DNA of 64,000 nt from Tropicimonas sp. IMCC6043 (GCF_004146235.1 NZ_SELO01000002.1:186001-250000); one strand, 5' to 3'. Shown: positions 25,285 through 34,610, counted from the first letter of the stretch. Notes: generated from the sequence alone by a model not told the origin. Program-made: numbers and translations.

Positions 25285-26799
25285 TCAGGTCGCGAAGACG
25301 TCCCGATAGGTCTGCCGCAGCAGCTTCTTCTGCACCTTGCCCATGGTGTTGCGCGGCAGCTCCTCGACAATCACGTAGTGCCGCGGCTGCTTGAACCTTG
25401 CCAGCCGGCCGCTGAGGCCGGCCTCGATGTCCAGCAGGTCAAGCACCGCGCCCGGCTCGGGCACCAAAACCGCCACCACGCTCTCGCCGAAATCCGGATG
25501 CGGCGCGCCGATCACGGCGCTTTCCAAAACGCCGGGCTGAGCGTCCAACGCCTGTTCGACGTCGACCGGGTAGATGTTGAATCCGCCGGAGATGATCAGG
25601 TCCTTGCTGCGCCCCACAAGGGTCACGTAACCGTCCTCGGACACCGTCCCGAGATCGCCGGTGATGAAATACCCATCCGGACGGAGCTCCTCGGCCGTCT
25701 TCTCCGGCATCCGCCAGTAGCCGGCGAAGACGTTGGGGCCGCGCACCTCGATCATGCCGACCTCGCCGCGTGCCCGCGGCGCGCCGGTGTCGGGATCGGT
25801 GATGCGCAGTTCGACCCCCGGCAGCGGCAGCCCGACGGTCCCGGCGCGGCGGTCCCCTTCGTAGGGGTTCGAGCAGTTCATGTTGGTCTCGGTCAGGCCG
25901 TAGCGCTCGAGGATCCGGTGCCCGGTGGCCGCCTCGAAGGCGCGGTGGGTCTCGGCAAGGAGCGGAGCGGAGCCGGAGACGAAGAGACGCATGTTGGCGC
26001 AGAGGTCACGACTGAACCCGGGCGCGTCAAGCATCCTCGTGTAAAAGGTAGGCACGCCCATCATCGTGGTCGCCTGCGGCAGCGCCTCGAGCACGCGTCG
26101 GATGTCGAACCGCGGCAGGAAGATCATCGAACCGCCCGCCTGCAGCGTGATGTTGGTGGCGACGAAGAGCCCGTGGGTATGGAAGATCGGCAGTGCGTGA
26201 ATCAGCACGTCTCGCTCGGTGAAGCGCCAGAGATCGGCGAGCACCTGCGCGTTGGAGAGCAGGTTGCGATGGGTCAGCATCGCGCCCTTGGAGAGCCCGG
26301 TGGTGCCAGAGGTGTAGAGCAGCGCGGCGAGATCGTCGGACGCACGGTCGACCGCGTCGAAATGCGTCGGCTGGAAGGTCGTTGCGTCCGGAAAGCTGCC
26401 GGACCCGTCGGCCTCCAGCGTCTCGAAACGCACACCCATGCGGTCGCAGTCGCGGTGCAGTTCCTCGAGTGCATCGGCGCGGCCGAGCACGAGCTTGGCG
26501 CCGGAATTCTCGATGAAATAGTCCACTTCGAGATGGGTGTAGCCGGTGTTGAGCGGCAGGAAGACGACACCAGCCATGATGCAGGCGGCATAGACCGCCA
26601 GCGCTTCGGGCGATTTGTCGACCTGCACGGCGAGCCGGTCGCCGGGGCAGAGCCCCATCTCGACCAGGGTATGCGCGTATCGGGACGCCATGCGCAGGAA
26701 AGCACCGTGCGTCAGATCATCGGCTTCGTCCATCAACAGGAACGGCGTTTCCGCATCGATGTGAGGAGCAAGGAGAGCGTCATGAAGCGGGTTGGGCAT
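25285..26799 (-). CDS. matB: Malonyl-CoA synthetase (MatB-type acyl-CoA ligase)
   Basis: A 504-residue ANL-superfamily acid:CoA ligase. Motif A3 LYTSGTTGLSKGAMLTHRN, motif A5 RYGLTETNMN, and the C-terminal lysine region RNTMGKVQKKLLR are intact. The phrase RYGLTETNMNCSNPYEGDRR is typical of MatB enzymes, which make malonyl-CoA from malonate, ATP and CoA. No malonyl-CoA decarboxylase or malonate carrier gene is nearby, so the assignment rests on sequence similarity. The start at 26799 has MPNPLHDAL, common for this family. Confidence 0.85.
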   Translation of the reverse strand: MPNPLHDALLAPHIDAETPFLLMDEADDLTHGAFLRMASRYAHTLVEMGLCPGDRLAVQVDKSPEALAVYAACIMAGVVFLPLNTGYTHLEVDYFIENSGAKLVLGRADALEELHRDCDRMGVRFETLEADGSGSFPDATTFQPTHFDAVDRASDDLAALLYTSGTTGLSKGAMLTHRNLLSNAQVLADLWRFTERDVLIHALPIFHTHGLFVATNITLQAGGSMIFLPRFDIRRVLEALPQATTMMGVPTFYTRMLDAPGFSRDLCANMRLFVSGSAPLLAETHRAFEAATGHRILERYGLTETNMNCSNPYEGDRRAGTVGLPLPGVELRITDPDTGAPRARGEVGMIEVRGPNVFAGYWRMPEKTAEELRPDGYFITGDLGTVSEDGYVTLVGRSKDLIISGGFNIYPVDVEQALDAQPGVLESAVIGAPHPDFGESVVAVLVPEPGAVLDLLDIEAGLSGRLARFKQPRHYVIVEELPRNTMGKVQKKLLRQTYRDVFAT

Positions 26800-27007
26800 G
26801 GGGCGGCCTGCATCTGGTCTGCCCCTTCCCCTAACGCCACGGTGGCGCCGAGGGCAAGAGAGCGGCGCCGGGTCGCATCGCCGCGCTGCGCGCCTGTCCC
26901 GTCCGCGCGCGGTCGGGGCTCTGGCGCCCAACTGCGACACCGGCGCCCCTTTCCGCAGCTCCTGGGAACCGCGACTCGCTCTGAATCCGCGACAACGCAA
27001 CGCGGGA

Positions 27008-27016
27008 TGTGGATAA
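27008..27016 (-). promoter_or_regulatory. DnaA-box-like nonamer TTATCCACA
   Basis: Plus strand TGTGGATAA, an exact consensus DnaA box in the same orientation as the copy at 27236-27244, 228 bases away. Binding is inferred from sequence only. Confidence 0.45.
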
Positions 27017-27235
27017 AATCACCGGGCAATGGCCATTTGAGCAGCAATTTTCGTCGACCACTCGCCGCGAACGCGACCAGGATCCGAGACAGCCGCCGCG
27101 CCGCCGCCGCGATCCGGTCAAACCACCCCATTTCCTAAGGAATCATTAATGCACCGGTCAATCATCAGCGGCGCGAGCGCAACTGGCGATCGGACTCGCC
27201 CGTCGGCTCGGGAACAGAAGCCGCCTCTCCCGATC

Positions 27236-27244
27236 TGTGGATAA
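27236..27244 (-). promoter_or_regulatory. DnaA-box-like nonamer TTATCCACA
   Basis: Plus strand TGTGGATAA within CTGTGGATAAGTCTG (27235-27249), a 15-mer identical to the one at 17677-17691. Confidence 0.5.
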
Positions 27245-27418
27245 GTCTGTGAGCGCATCTGGCGGTCTGAGATCGCAAACGCTGCATCGCAGAAACACGC
27301 ATTGTCGCAAGAACCGCCCTCACACCACATCGGATCGCATCGGATCGGCGCGGCGGGAAAGAATATGCATCTTGGCCCCGGCACCGGGCGAAAAGTCGAC
27401 GCGGTTTCTCGATGGCGA

Positions 27419-28477
27419 TCAGCGCAGGCGAAGTTCGGATGTCGCGTCGAAAAGATAGGCTTTCTCGCGCGGGAAACGCAGGCCGACCCGCGCGCCCGCC
27501 TCGGTGCGCTCGTCGCCGCGCTCCTCGACGATGATCCGCTCGCCGGTCGGCGCCAGCAGATAGGCGAAGGAAACCCCGCCGAGCGCCTCCGTGAGTTCGA
27601 CCTCGTGGGTCGCGCCGGCCGGGTCCATCTCCAGATGCTCGGGCCTGAGACCGAGGATCACCTTGCGGCCGTCTTCGGGAAGGGTCACCGGCAGGTCCAG
27701 ATCCTGCGCGATGCCGGGCACGACGAGCCGGCCATCTACCACCTCGCCGTCAAGGAAATTCATCGACGGCGACCCGATGAACCCCCCGACGAACTTGTTG
27801 TCGGGGTCGCGATACAGTTCCATCGGCTTTCCGACCTGTTCGATCCGTCCGTCCCTCAGCACCACGATCTTGTTGGCAAGCGTCATCGCCTCGGTCTGGT
27901 CGTGCGTGACGTAGATCATCGTCGCGCCGATCTCCTTGTGCAGCCGGGCGATCTCCACCCGCATCTCCACCCGCAGCTCCGCATCGAGGTTGGAAAGCGG
28001 CTCATCGAAGAGAAAGACCTCCGGTCCCCGCACGATCGCCCGGCCGATCGCCACGCGCTGGCGCTGGCCGCCGGAGAGCGCTCTCGGCCGGCGCTGCAGG
28101 TAAGGGCCGAGCTTGAGGATCTCCGAGGCATGGGCAACCTTCTCGGCGACCACCTCCTTGGGATGCCCCGTCATCTTCAGCCCGAACCCCATGTTCTCGG
28201 CCACCGTCATGTGCGGGTAGAGCGCATAGGTCTGGAACACCATCGCGACGCCGCGCTCCGACGGATCCATCCGCGTCACGTCGCGGTCACCGATCCGGAT
28301 CTGCCCTTCGGTGGTTTCCTCCAGCCCAGCAACCATCCGCAGAAGCGTCGACTTTCCGCAACCAGACGGACCGACAAAGACGCAGAACTCTCCGTCCTCG
28401 ATCTCCAGTTCGACCCCGTGAATCACCTGCACGTCGCCGAAACGTTTCTTGACATTGTTCAGAACGACGCCCGTCAT
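27419..28477 (-). CDS. Sugar ABC transporter ATP-binding protein (UgpC/MalK family)
   Basis: A 352-residue CUT1 ATPase. Walker A GPSGCGKST, signature LSGGQRQRVAIGRAIVRGP and Walker B VFLFDEPLSNLDA are in the N-terminal domain (about 1-235); the C-terminal OB-fold regulatory domain includes VILGLRPEHLEM. It overlaps the iclR gene by four bases and is divergent from the binding protein and permeases it should power, so ATPase and regulator are made from the opposite promoter. It is the only ATPase near these permeases. Confidence 0.9.
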   Translation of the reverse strand: MTGVVLNNVKKRFGDVQVIHGVELEIEDGEFCVFVGPSGCGKSTLLRMVAGLEETTEGQIRIGDRDVTRMDPSERGVAMVFQTYALYPHMTVAENMGFGLKMTGHPKEVVAEKVAHASEILKLGPYLQRRPRALSGGQRQRVAIGRAIVRGPEVFLFDEPLSNLDAELRVEMRVEIARLHKEIGATMIYVTHDQTEAMTLANKIVVLRDGRIEQVGKPMELYRDPDNKFVGGFIGSPSMNFLDGEVVDGRLVVPGIAQDLDLPVTLPEDGRKVILGLRPEHLEMDPAGATHEVELTEALGGVSFAYLLAPTGERIIVEERGDERTEAGARVGLRFPREKAYLFDATSELRLR

Positions 28478-29277
28478 CCCGGTCTCCCCTCGCTTTCGCG
28501 CCCCTCAACCGGGAACGCCCATTGCGCCGCCTCCTCGGCGATCGCCTCCACAGCCTTCCTGAGACGCGGCACATGCGTCTCCAGTGTTCGGATATCGGTG
28601 CGCGGCGTGGAACCGGACAGGCTCGCCGCGCCGATCACTCTGCCCGAGTCCGACAGGATCGGCATGGCAACACAGATCACCCCGGCCATGTGCTCTTCCC
28701 GGTCGATCGCGTAGCCGCGCGCCCGCGTCCGCTCCAGCGACTGCCGCAACACCGCCTCTGAGGCCAGCGTCGTCGGCGTGAAGCGGTGAAAACTCTGCAT
28801 CCTGAGAACCTGCTCGAGTTCGTCCGCGTCCAGATAGGCCAGCATCGCCTTGCCGACGCCGGTACAATAGGCCGGCCCGACCTTGCCGGCGTCGGTAAAC
28901 ATCGCCGCCGATTCGAGCGCGTTGCGCCGGTCGACATAGAGCACGTGGCCGTAGTCCATCTGCGCCAGGTGCACCGTCAGCCCGGTGTCGAGCGAGAGCG
29001 CATCGAGATGCGGCCGGGCGATTGGCGCGAGCGAGGCCTGTCGCCAGGCTGCATGGGCCAGCCGGACAAGTCGGACGCCGAGCGAATAGGTTCCCGCCTC
29101 GGGATTCTGCACCAGCATCCCCTGGTTTACTAATGTTTGCACTAATCTGTATAGTGTCGCCTTGGGGAGTGCCGACATGCGCTGCAACTCGGCAAAACGG
29201 ACCGGCCGATCCTGTGAAGATACAAGGTCCAGCACGTCAAGCGCCTTTCCTACAGTGCCGTCGCCCGCTGACGCCAT
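28474..29277 (-). CDS. IclR family transcriptional regulator
   Basis: A 267-residue regulator. The winged helix-turn-helix occupies residues about 8-70 (FAELQRMSALPKATLYRLVQTL) and the IclR effector domain about 80-260, with GKAMLAYLD and the motif SLSGSTPRT. It lies between the transport ATPase and the divergent galactoside operon and most likely controls both; the ligand would be a galactoside, galactose or a breakdown product. The start at 29277 (MASAGDGTVGKALDVLDLV) fits the family length. Confidence 0.87.
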   Translation of the reverse strand: MASAGDGTVGKALDVLDLVSSQDRPVRFAELQRMSALPKATLYRLVQTLVNQGMLVQNPEAGTYSLGVRLVRLAHAAWRQASLAPIARPHLDALSLDTGLTVHLAQMDYGHVLYVDRRNALESAAMFTDAGKVGPAYCTGVGKAMLAYLDADELEQVLRMQSFHRFTPTTLASEAVLRQSLERTRARGYAIDREEHMAGVICVAMPILSDSGRVIGAASLSGSTPRTDIRTLETHVPRLRKAVEAIAEEAAQWAFPVEGRESEGRPG

Positions 29278-29336
29278 TTTCCTCAACCTCCCGGCCGGTG
29301 CGACGCCCCGTCGTTGGGCCGTCGCCGGTTCGGCTG

Positions 29337-29367
29337 TTGACAACCATAGGCGATTCGCAGTTAGAGT
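29337..29367 (+). promoter_or_regulatory. Candidate promoter of the galactoside operon
   Basis: A perfect -35 hexamer TTGACA at 29337-29342 lies about 95 bases before the binding-protein gene. The best -10 candidate is the weaker TAGAGT at 29362-29367 (spacing 19). Confidence 0.4.
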
Positions 29368-29384
29368 TTCAATATTCAAAACGA

Positions 29385-29403
29385 TGTCCCGAATAATGGA
29401 ACA
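29385..29403. promoter_or_regulatory. Candidate IclR operator
   Basis: TGTCCC-GAATAAT-GGAACA is an inverted repeat with one mismatch per arm pair and a seven-base centre. It lies between the -35 candidate and the binding-protein start, in the shared region of iclR and the operon, where a repressor would block transcription. Confidence 0.4.
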
Positions 29404-29431
29404 TCTGATGAAACGCAATCGGGAGGAAACC

Positions 29432-30664
29432 ATGCGTTCCATGCTCTATGTGTCGATCTCGGCAATCGCCGTGGTCGCCGCCGCCGCGTCGCAGGCCGGA
29501 ACCGTGAAATACTACGGTGACTTCGACCCGGCCCCGCTCGCCGCCATGCAGGAAGTCATCGCCGATTTCGAGGCCGCGAACCCGGGCATCACCGTCGAGT
29601 TCCAGAACTTCGACCACGAAGGCTACAAGACCTCGATCCGCAACTTCCTGACAGCCGAGCCGCCGGATCTGGCCAACTGGTATGCCGGCAACCGCATGGC
29701 GCCCTTTGTCAACTCCGGCCAGTTCATGGACGTCTCGGATGTGTGGGAAGAGAACGGGCTGAAGGAGGCGCTGGCCTCCGCGCTGCCGTCGATGACGATC
29801 GACGGAAAGCAGTGGGGCGTGCCCTACACGTATTACCAGTGGGGAATCTACTACAACAAGGAAGCCTATGATCAGGTCGGCGCCAAGGTGCCGGAAACCT
29901 GGGACGAGTTCATTGCCAACTGCGCGCTCTTCCAGGAAGCGGGCATCGACTGCGTGACCACCGGCACCAAGGCGCTCTGGCCCGGCGCCGGCATCTTCGA
30001 CTACATGAACCTGCGGACCAACGGCTACGACTTCCACATGGCGCTGGCCAACGGCGAGGTGCCGTGGACCGATGACCGGGTGAAGGCCACCTTCGCCGAA
30101 TGGGCGAAACTGGTCGAGCCGGGCTACATCACCGCCAACCACGCGGCGCTCGACTGGCAGGATGCCGCGGCGCTGCTGGTGCAGGGCAAGGCGGCCAACT
30201 ACGTGATGGGCAACTTCGCCGTCGCCGTCTTCAAGGATGGCGGGATGACCGACGACACGCTCGGCTTCATGGCCTTCCCGACGATCAATCCCGACGTGCC
30301 GCGCGCGGAAGATGCGCCGACCGACACGGTCCACATCCCGTCGGGTGCCACCAATGTCGAGGACGCCAAGAAGTTCCTCGCCTACCTGGCCTCGCCCGAA
30401 GCCCAGACCAAGATCAACGCGGCCATGGGTCAGCTGCCGATCAACAAGGACGCCTCGGTCAACCAGGACGACCCGTTCATCGCGGCCGGCTTCGAGCTGC
30501 TGTCGACCACCCCGGGCGGCATCGCGCAGTTCTTTGATCGTGACGCGCCGGCCGAGATGGCCAAGATCGGCATGGAAGGCTTCCAGCAGTTCATGGTCCA
30601 GCCCGACCAGCTCGACAACATCCTCGAGCGGCTCGAGAAGGCCCGCGGCCGGATCTACAAGTAA
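29432..30664 (+). CDS. Sugar ABC transporter substrate-binding protein
   Basis: A 410-residue CUT1 (family 1) extracellular solute-binding protein. A short signal peptide (MRSMLYVSISAIAVVAAAASQAG) is followed by the two-lobe domain, with VIADFEAANPGITVEFQNF near the start and GVPYTYYQWGIYYNKEAYDQVGAK in the first hinge region, read in parts. The start at 29432 follows GGGAGG at six bases. As first gene of the galactoside operon, it should bind an alpha- or beta-galactoside. A strong stem-loop follows the stop. Confidence 0.92.
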   Translation: MRSMLYVSISAIAVVAAAASQAGTVKYYGDFDPAPLAAMQEVIADFEAANPGITVEFQNFDHEGYKTSIRNFLTAEPPDLANWYAGNRMAPFVNSGQFMDVSDVWEENGLKEALASALPSMTIDGKQWGVPYTYYQWGIYYNKEAYDQVGAKVPETWDEFIANCALFQEAGIDCVTTGTKALWPGAGIFDYMNLRTNGYDFHMALANGEVPWTDDRVKATFAEWAKLVEPGYITANHAALDWQDAAALLVQGKAANYVMGNFAVAVFKDGGMTDDTLGFMAFPTINPDVPRAEDAPTDTVHIPSGATNVEDAKKFLAYLASPEAQTKINAAMGQLPINKDASVNQDDPFIAAGFELLSTTPGGIAQFFDRDAPAEMAKIGMEGFQQFMVQPDQLDNILERLEKARGRIYK

Positions 30665-30672
30665 AACCATGC

Positions 30673-30697
30673 GCGGGGCCGGCATGTCCGGCCCCGC
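30673..30697 (+). other. Intercistronic stem-loop after the binding-protein gene
   Basis: GCGGGGCCGG (30673-30682) pairs perfectly with CCGGCCCCGC (30688-30697) over a five-base loop, eight bases after the binding-protein stop codon, with no T run. It is placed to stabilise or attenuate, giving more binding protein than permease. Confidence 0.75.
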
Positions 30698-30764
30698 ACG
30701 ACCGGTCCCCCTGGGCAACGAGCCGCCGGAGGGAATCGTTTCCGAACAGCGAAGGGCCGCGCGC

Positions 30765-31682
30765 ATGAGCCTTGCAAACACCGAAACCCAACGCCGGACA
30801 TGGTGGCGCGAGAACCAGCAGCGCCTGACGCCGTACATATTCCTGATCCCCGGCGTCCTCTTCTTCCTCGTCTACGTGATCATCCCGATCTTCGAGAGCT
30901 TCTGGCTGTCGGGCTTCGACTGGGACGGGCTGGGCGAGAAGCAATGGATCGGGTTCGCCAACTACCAGGAACTCTTCGACGACGACGCCTTCTACACGTC
31001 GCTCAAGAACAACGTCCTCTGGCTCGTGCTCTACATGTTCGCCGTGCCTGCGGGTCTCGGGATCGCGATCTTCCTCAACCAGAAGGTCCGCCTCATCCGG
31101 GCCTACAAGTCGCTCTTCTTCTTTCCCTTCGTGATCTCCCAGGTCGTCGTGGGCCTGATCTTTGCCTGGTTCTACGCACCCAATTTCGGCCTTTTCTACT
31201 TGCTGCTCGAATGGGCGACAGGCTCCGGCATCGCCGTCCTCGCCGATCCCGACCTCGTCACCTACGGGATCATCGCCGCCGGCCTCTGGCCTCAGATCGC
31301 CTATTGCATGATCCTCTACCTGACCGGCCTCAACGCCGTGGACCCCGAGCAGATCGAGGCCGCCCGCCTCGACGCCGCCAAGGGCTTCAAGATGCTCTGG
31401 TACGTCATCCTCCCGCAGCTGCGCCCGGCCACCTTCATGGCCGTGGTCGTTACCGTGATCGGCGCGCTCCGCTCCTTCGACCTCGTCTCGATCATGACCG
31501 ACGGCGGGCCCTTCGGGTCCTCCCGCGTGCTCAGCTTCTACATGTATGAACAGGCGCTGTCCGAATACGGCTACCGGATGGGCTACGGCGCCGCCATCGC
31601 GGTCATCCTCTTCCTCATCATGATGGTCTTCATCTCCGGCTTCATCTGGAAGATGGTCGACGACGAAAGACGGGGGCTCTGA
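30765..31682 (+). CDS. Sugar ABC transporter permease (MalF/UgpA type)
   Basis: A 305-residue permease with six membrane segments, the first at about residues 24-46. The EAA loop is clear: EAARLDAAKGFKMLWYVILPQLRP. ATG at 30765 is chosen (GAAGGG upstream); longer readings start inside the stem-loop region. It pairs with the next permease, which begins two bases after its stop. Confidence 0.92.
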   Translation: MSLANTETQRRTWWRENQQRLTPYIFLIPGVLFFLVYVIIPIFESFWLSGFDWDGLGEKQWIGFANYQELFDDDAFYTSLKNNVLWLVLYMFAVPAGLGIAIFLNQKVRLIRAYKSLFFFPFVISQVVVGLIFAWFYAPNFGLFYLLLEWATGSGIAVLADPDLVTYGIIAAGLWPQIAYCMILYLTGLNAVDPEQIEAARLDAAKGFKMLWYVILPQLRPATFMAVVVTVIGALRSFDLVSIMTDGGPFGSSRVLSFYMYEQALSEYGYRMGYGAAIAVILFLIMMVFISGFIWKMVDDERRGL

Positions 31683-31683
31683 C

Positions 31684-32529
31684 ATGTTTCCACGTCCCAT
31701 CGAGCAAAGCTCCCGCGCCGCCCGGATCAGCTACCAGGTGATGCTGCCCCTCGCACTGATCCTCTGGCTGCTGCCGCTGATCGGCGTGGCGATCACCTCC
31801 GTTAAGCCCGCGTCCGACCTTGCCGCCGGAAACTATTTCGGCCTGCCTTCGTCACTCGCTTTCTCGAACTATGCCGAGGTCTTCACCCAGTCGCCGATCG
31901 GCCAGTATATCTTCAACTCCTTCAAGGTGACGATCCCGACCGTCATCGGCACGCTCGTGCTCTCCTGCCTCACCGGCTTCGCCCTCGGCATCTACCGGTT
32001 CCGCGGCAACATCTGGATCTTCTTCATGTTCGTCGCGGGCAACTTCGTCCCGTTCCAGATCCTGATGGTTCCGGTCCGCGACATGACGGTCAATCTCGGG
32101 CTCTACAACACCACCACCGGTCTCGTTCTCTTCCACGTCGCCTTCCAGACCGGTTTCTGCACCCTCTTCATGGGCAACTTCATCCGCGCGCTGCCGCGCG
32201 AGCTGATCGAGGCGGCCCGCGTGGAGGGCGTAACGGAAATCCGGATCTTCTGGTATGTCGTCCTGCCGCTGATGCGGCCGGCCATCGCCGCGCTCTCGGT
32301 GCTGATCTTCACCTTCATCTGGAACGACTATTTCTGGGCCACGGTGCTTACCACCTCCAAGGAGACACAACCGGTCACCGCCGGCCTCTACTCGCTTAAC
32401 GGCCAGTGGATCGCGCAATGGCAGCTCGTCTCAGCGGGCGCCATCGTCGCCGCCCTGCCGCCGGTCGCGATGTTCTTCCTGATGCAGCGCCATTTCATTG
32501 CCGGCCTGACACTGGGCGCCGTGAAATGA
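31684..32529 (+). CDS. Sugar ABC transporter permease (MalG/UgpE type)
   Basis: A 281-residue permease with six membrane segments and the EAA loop EAARVEGVTEIRIFWYVVLPLMRP. The C-terminal MQRHFIAGLTLGAVK is the usual MalG-type end. It overlaps the alpha-galactosidase gene by four bases, tying transport to hydrolysis. Confidence 0.93.
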   Translation: MFPRPIEQSSRAARISYQVMLPLALILWLLPLIGVAITSVKPASDLAAGNYFGLPSSLAFSNYAEVFTQSPIGQYIFNSFKVTIPTVIGTLVLSCLTGFALGIYRFRGNIWIFFMFVAGNFVPFQILMVPVRDMTVNLGLYNTTTGLVLFHVAFQTGFCTLFMGNFIRALPRELIEAARVEGVTEIRIFWYVVLPLMRPAIAALSVLIFTFIWNDYFWATVLTTSKETQPVTAGLYSLNGQWIAQWQLVSAGAIVAALPPVAMFFLMQRHFIAGLTLGAVK

Positions 32530-34610
32530 CCCGAAGCTGGCGGCTCGATGGCGCCGGCCAGACACTGGCGCTCGCCTCCCGGAACGACCGCCTGCCGGAG
32601 GTGATTTACTGGGGTCCGCCGCTGCCGCGGGACGAGGATCTGGCGCTGCTTGCGGATGCCAGCATGATCGACCTGACCGGTGGCATGCTCGACGCCAACC
32701 CGGCGCTCTCCATTTGTCCCGAGGCCTCCGACAGCTTCCCCGGCCAGCCCGGCCTCGTCCTCGCCGATGCGGACGGCACGCCGCTCTTGCCGCGCTTTTC
32801 CTATGAAAGTGAGGTCGACGGCCCCGGTCATCTCTCGCTCCACTTCTCCGACGCCACCATTGGGCTCGTCTACACCGCCCATGTCACGCTCGACGCCGAC
32901 ACCGGCATGCTCGAGGCCCGCGCCGTGCTGGAGGCAAACCGCCCGGTCCGGTTGCACTGGTTCGCCGCACCGGTCTTTCCGGCGCCACAGTCCGGCGTGG
33001 AGATGATCGATCTTTCCGGCCGATGGTGCGGAGAGTTCCAGTTGAACCGCCTCCCCTGGACCCCCGGCGCCCGTCTGCGCGAGAGCCGTGTCGGCCGCAC
33101 CGACCACGCGCATGTCCCCGGCCTGATCCTGCCCGCCCCCGGCGCGACCAACACCCAAGGCGAGGCACTGGCCTTCCACTACGGCTGGTCCGGCGGGCAC
33201 CGGATGATCGCCGAGGAGCTGCCCGACGGTCGCCGGCAGGTCCAGTTCGGCCATGCCGCCGGGACCGAGACCGAACCGGCCACCCGTTTCGAGACAGCCA
33301 CGCTCTTTGCCGCCCGCTCCGATGACGGGCTGAACGGCTGTGCCGTCGCCTTCCAGCGCCATCTGCGCGAACGGATTGTCACCTGGCCGAAGCTCGAGCA
33401 GCCGCGCCCGGTACACTACAATTGCTGGGAGGCCGTCTATTTCGACCACAACCTGACCACGCTCAAGGAAATCGCCAGCCACGCCGCCGCGCTCGGCGCG
33501 GAGCGTTTCGTGCTCGACGACGGCTGGTTCGGCCGTCGCGACGACGACACGAGGTCGCTCGGCGACTGGCAGGTGGACATGCGCAAGCATCCCGGCGGCC
33601 TCGGGCCGTTGATCGAGCATGTCCACGCCGAGGGCATGCGTTTCGGCATCTGGTTCGAGCCGGAAATGGTCAACGAGGACAGCGAGCTCTTCCGCGCCCA
33701 TCCCGACTGGAGACTGGGACCGGCGGACCAGATCCCCGGCCGGCACCAGTTCTGCCTCGACATGGCCAACCCGGAGGTGCGCGACCATCTCTACAGCCAG
33801 ATCGCCGCGCTGCTCACGGCCTGCGAGATCGACTACATCAAGTGGGATCACAACCGGGTTCTGCCGGTGCCCGATGCCGCCCAGACCCGCGGCACCTACG
33901 CGCTGCTCGACCGCCTCCGCGCCGATTTCCCGACGACCGAGATCGAGAGCTGCGCGTCCGGTGGCGGCAGGATCGATTTCGGCATCCTGAAGCGCACGCA
34001 ACGCGTCTGGCTCTCCGACAGCAACGACGCGCTCGAGCGGCTGCGCATCCAACACGACGCGGCGCTCTTCCTGCCGATGGCGGTCACGGGATCGCATGTC
34101 GGGCCGCGCAACTGCCACACGTCAGGACGGGTCCTCGACATCCGTTTCCGCGCCTGGGTGGCCGCACAGCGGCATATGGGCTTCGAGATGGATCCGCGCG
34201 AGCTCACCGAGGAGGAGGCGCAGGTGCTGGGCCAGGTCACGGCCTGGTGGAAGGCCAGCCGAGGCTGGCGCACCGGCGCGGACATCCTCCGGCTCGACAG
34301 CGCCGACCCGGCCGTCATCGCCGAACAGCAACTTGCGCGTGACGGCGCGCGCTTCGTGGTCTTTGCCGGAACCGCGGCGACCTCCACCCAGATCGCCCCC
34401 CGGCCGCTGCGCCTTACCCGGCTCGATCCGGCGGCACGCTACCGCGTCGACCTTCTGAACCGTGCCGATCTGCACCCGCTCTCGCGCGGCGCCGGCGCGC
34501 TCAAGGAGGGGCCGGTCGAGCTCTCGGGGCAATATCTCATGCGCCACGGCCTCACCTTGCCCTGGGGCTTCCCGGAGCGGATGTGGGTGCTCGAGGGCGA
34601 ACGCATGTGA
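32526..34610 (+). CDS. GH36 alpha-galactosidase
   Basis: A 694-residue glycoside hydrolase family 36 enzyme. An N-terminal beta-sandwich (to about 310) precedes the TIM barrel, which opens with FVLDDGWFGRRDDD. The nucleophile is expected at Asp441 in YIKWDHNR, and the acid/base at Asp498 in the SDSND motif. A C-terminal beta domain ends the protein. No signal peptide is seen, so it acts in the cytoplasm on imported alpha-galactosides such as melibiose or raffinose-type sugars. It is coupled to the permease gene by an ATGA overlap. Confidence 0.93.
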   Translation: MTRSWRLDGAGQTLALASRNDRLPEVIYWGPPLPRDEDLALLADASMIDLTGGMLDANPALSICPEASDSFPGQPGLVLADADGTPLLPRFSYESEVDGPGHLSLHFSDATIGLVYTAHVTLDADTGMLEARAVLEANRPVRLHWFAAPVFPAPQSGVEMIDLSGRWCGEFQLNRLPWTPGARLRESRVGRTDHAHVPGLILPAPGATNTQGEALAFHYGWSGGHRMIAEELPDGRRQVQFGHAAGTETEPATRFETATLFAARSDDGLNGCAVAFQRHLRERIVTWPKLEQPRPVHYNCWEAVYFDHNLTTLKEIASHAAALGAERFVLDDGWFGRRDDDTRSLGDWQVDMRKHPGGLGPLIEHVHAEGMRFGIWFEPEMVNEDSELFRAHPDWRLGPADQIPGRHQFCLDMANPEVRDHLYSQIAALLTACEIDYIKWDHNRVLPVPDAAQTRGTYALLDRLRADFPTTEIESCASGGGRIDFGILKRTQRVWLSDSNDALERLRIQHDAALFLPMAVTGSHVGPRNCHTSGRVLDIRFRAWVAAQRHMGFEMDPRELTEEEAQVLGQVTAWWKASRGWRTGADILRLDSADPAVIAEQQLARDGARFVVFAGTAATSTQIAPRPLRLTRLDPAARYRVDLLNRADLHPLSRGAGALKEGPVELSGQYLMRHGLTLPWGFPERMWVLEGERM

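Larger units (their letters stand above)
26800..27418. other. Long intergenic region with two DnaA-box-like sites
   Basis: About 620 bases between matB and the end of the transport ATPase gene, with no convincing gene. It contains two perfect TGTGGATAA nonamers (27008-27016 and 27236-27244), an AT-richer patch around 27130-27155 (TTTCCTAAGGAATCATTAATG) and a 10-base tandem (ATCGGATCGC twice near 27329-27347). It must also hold the matB promoter. Confidence 0.5.
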
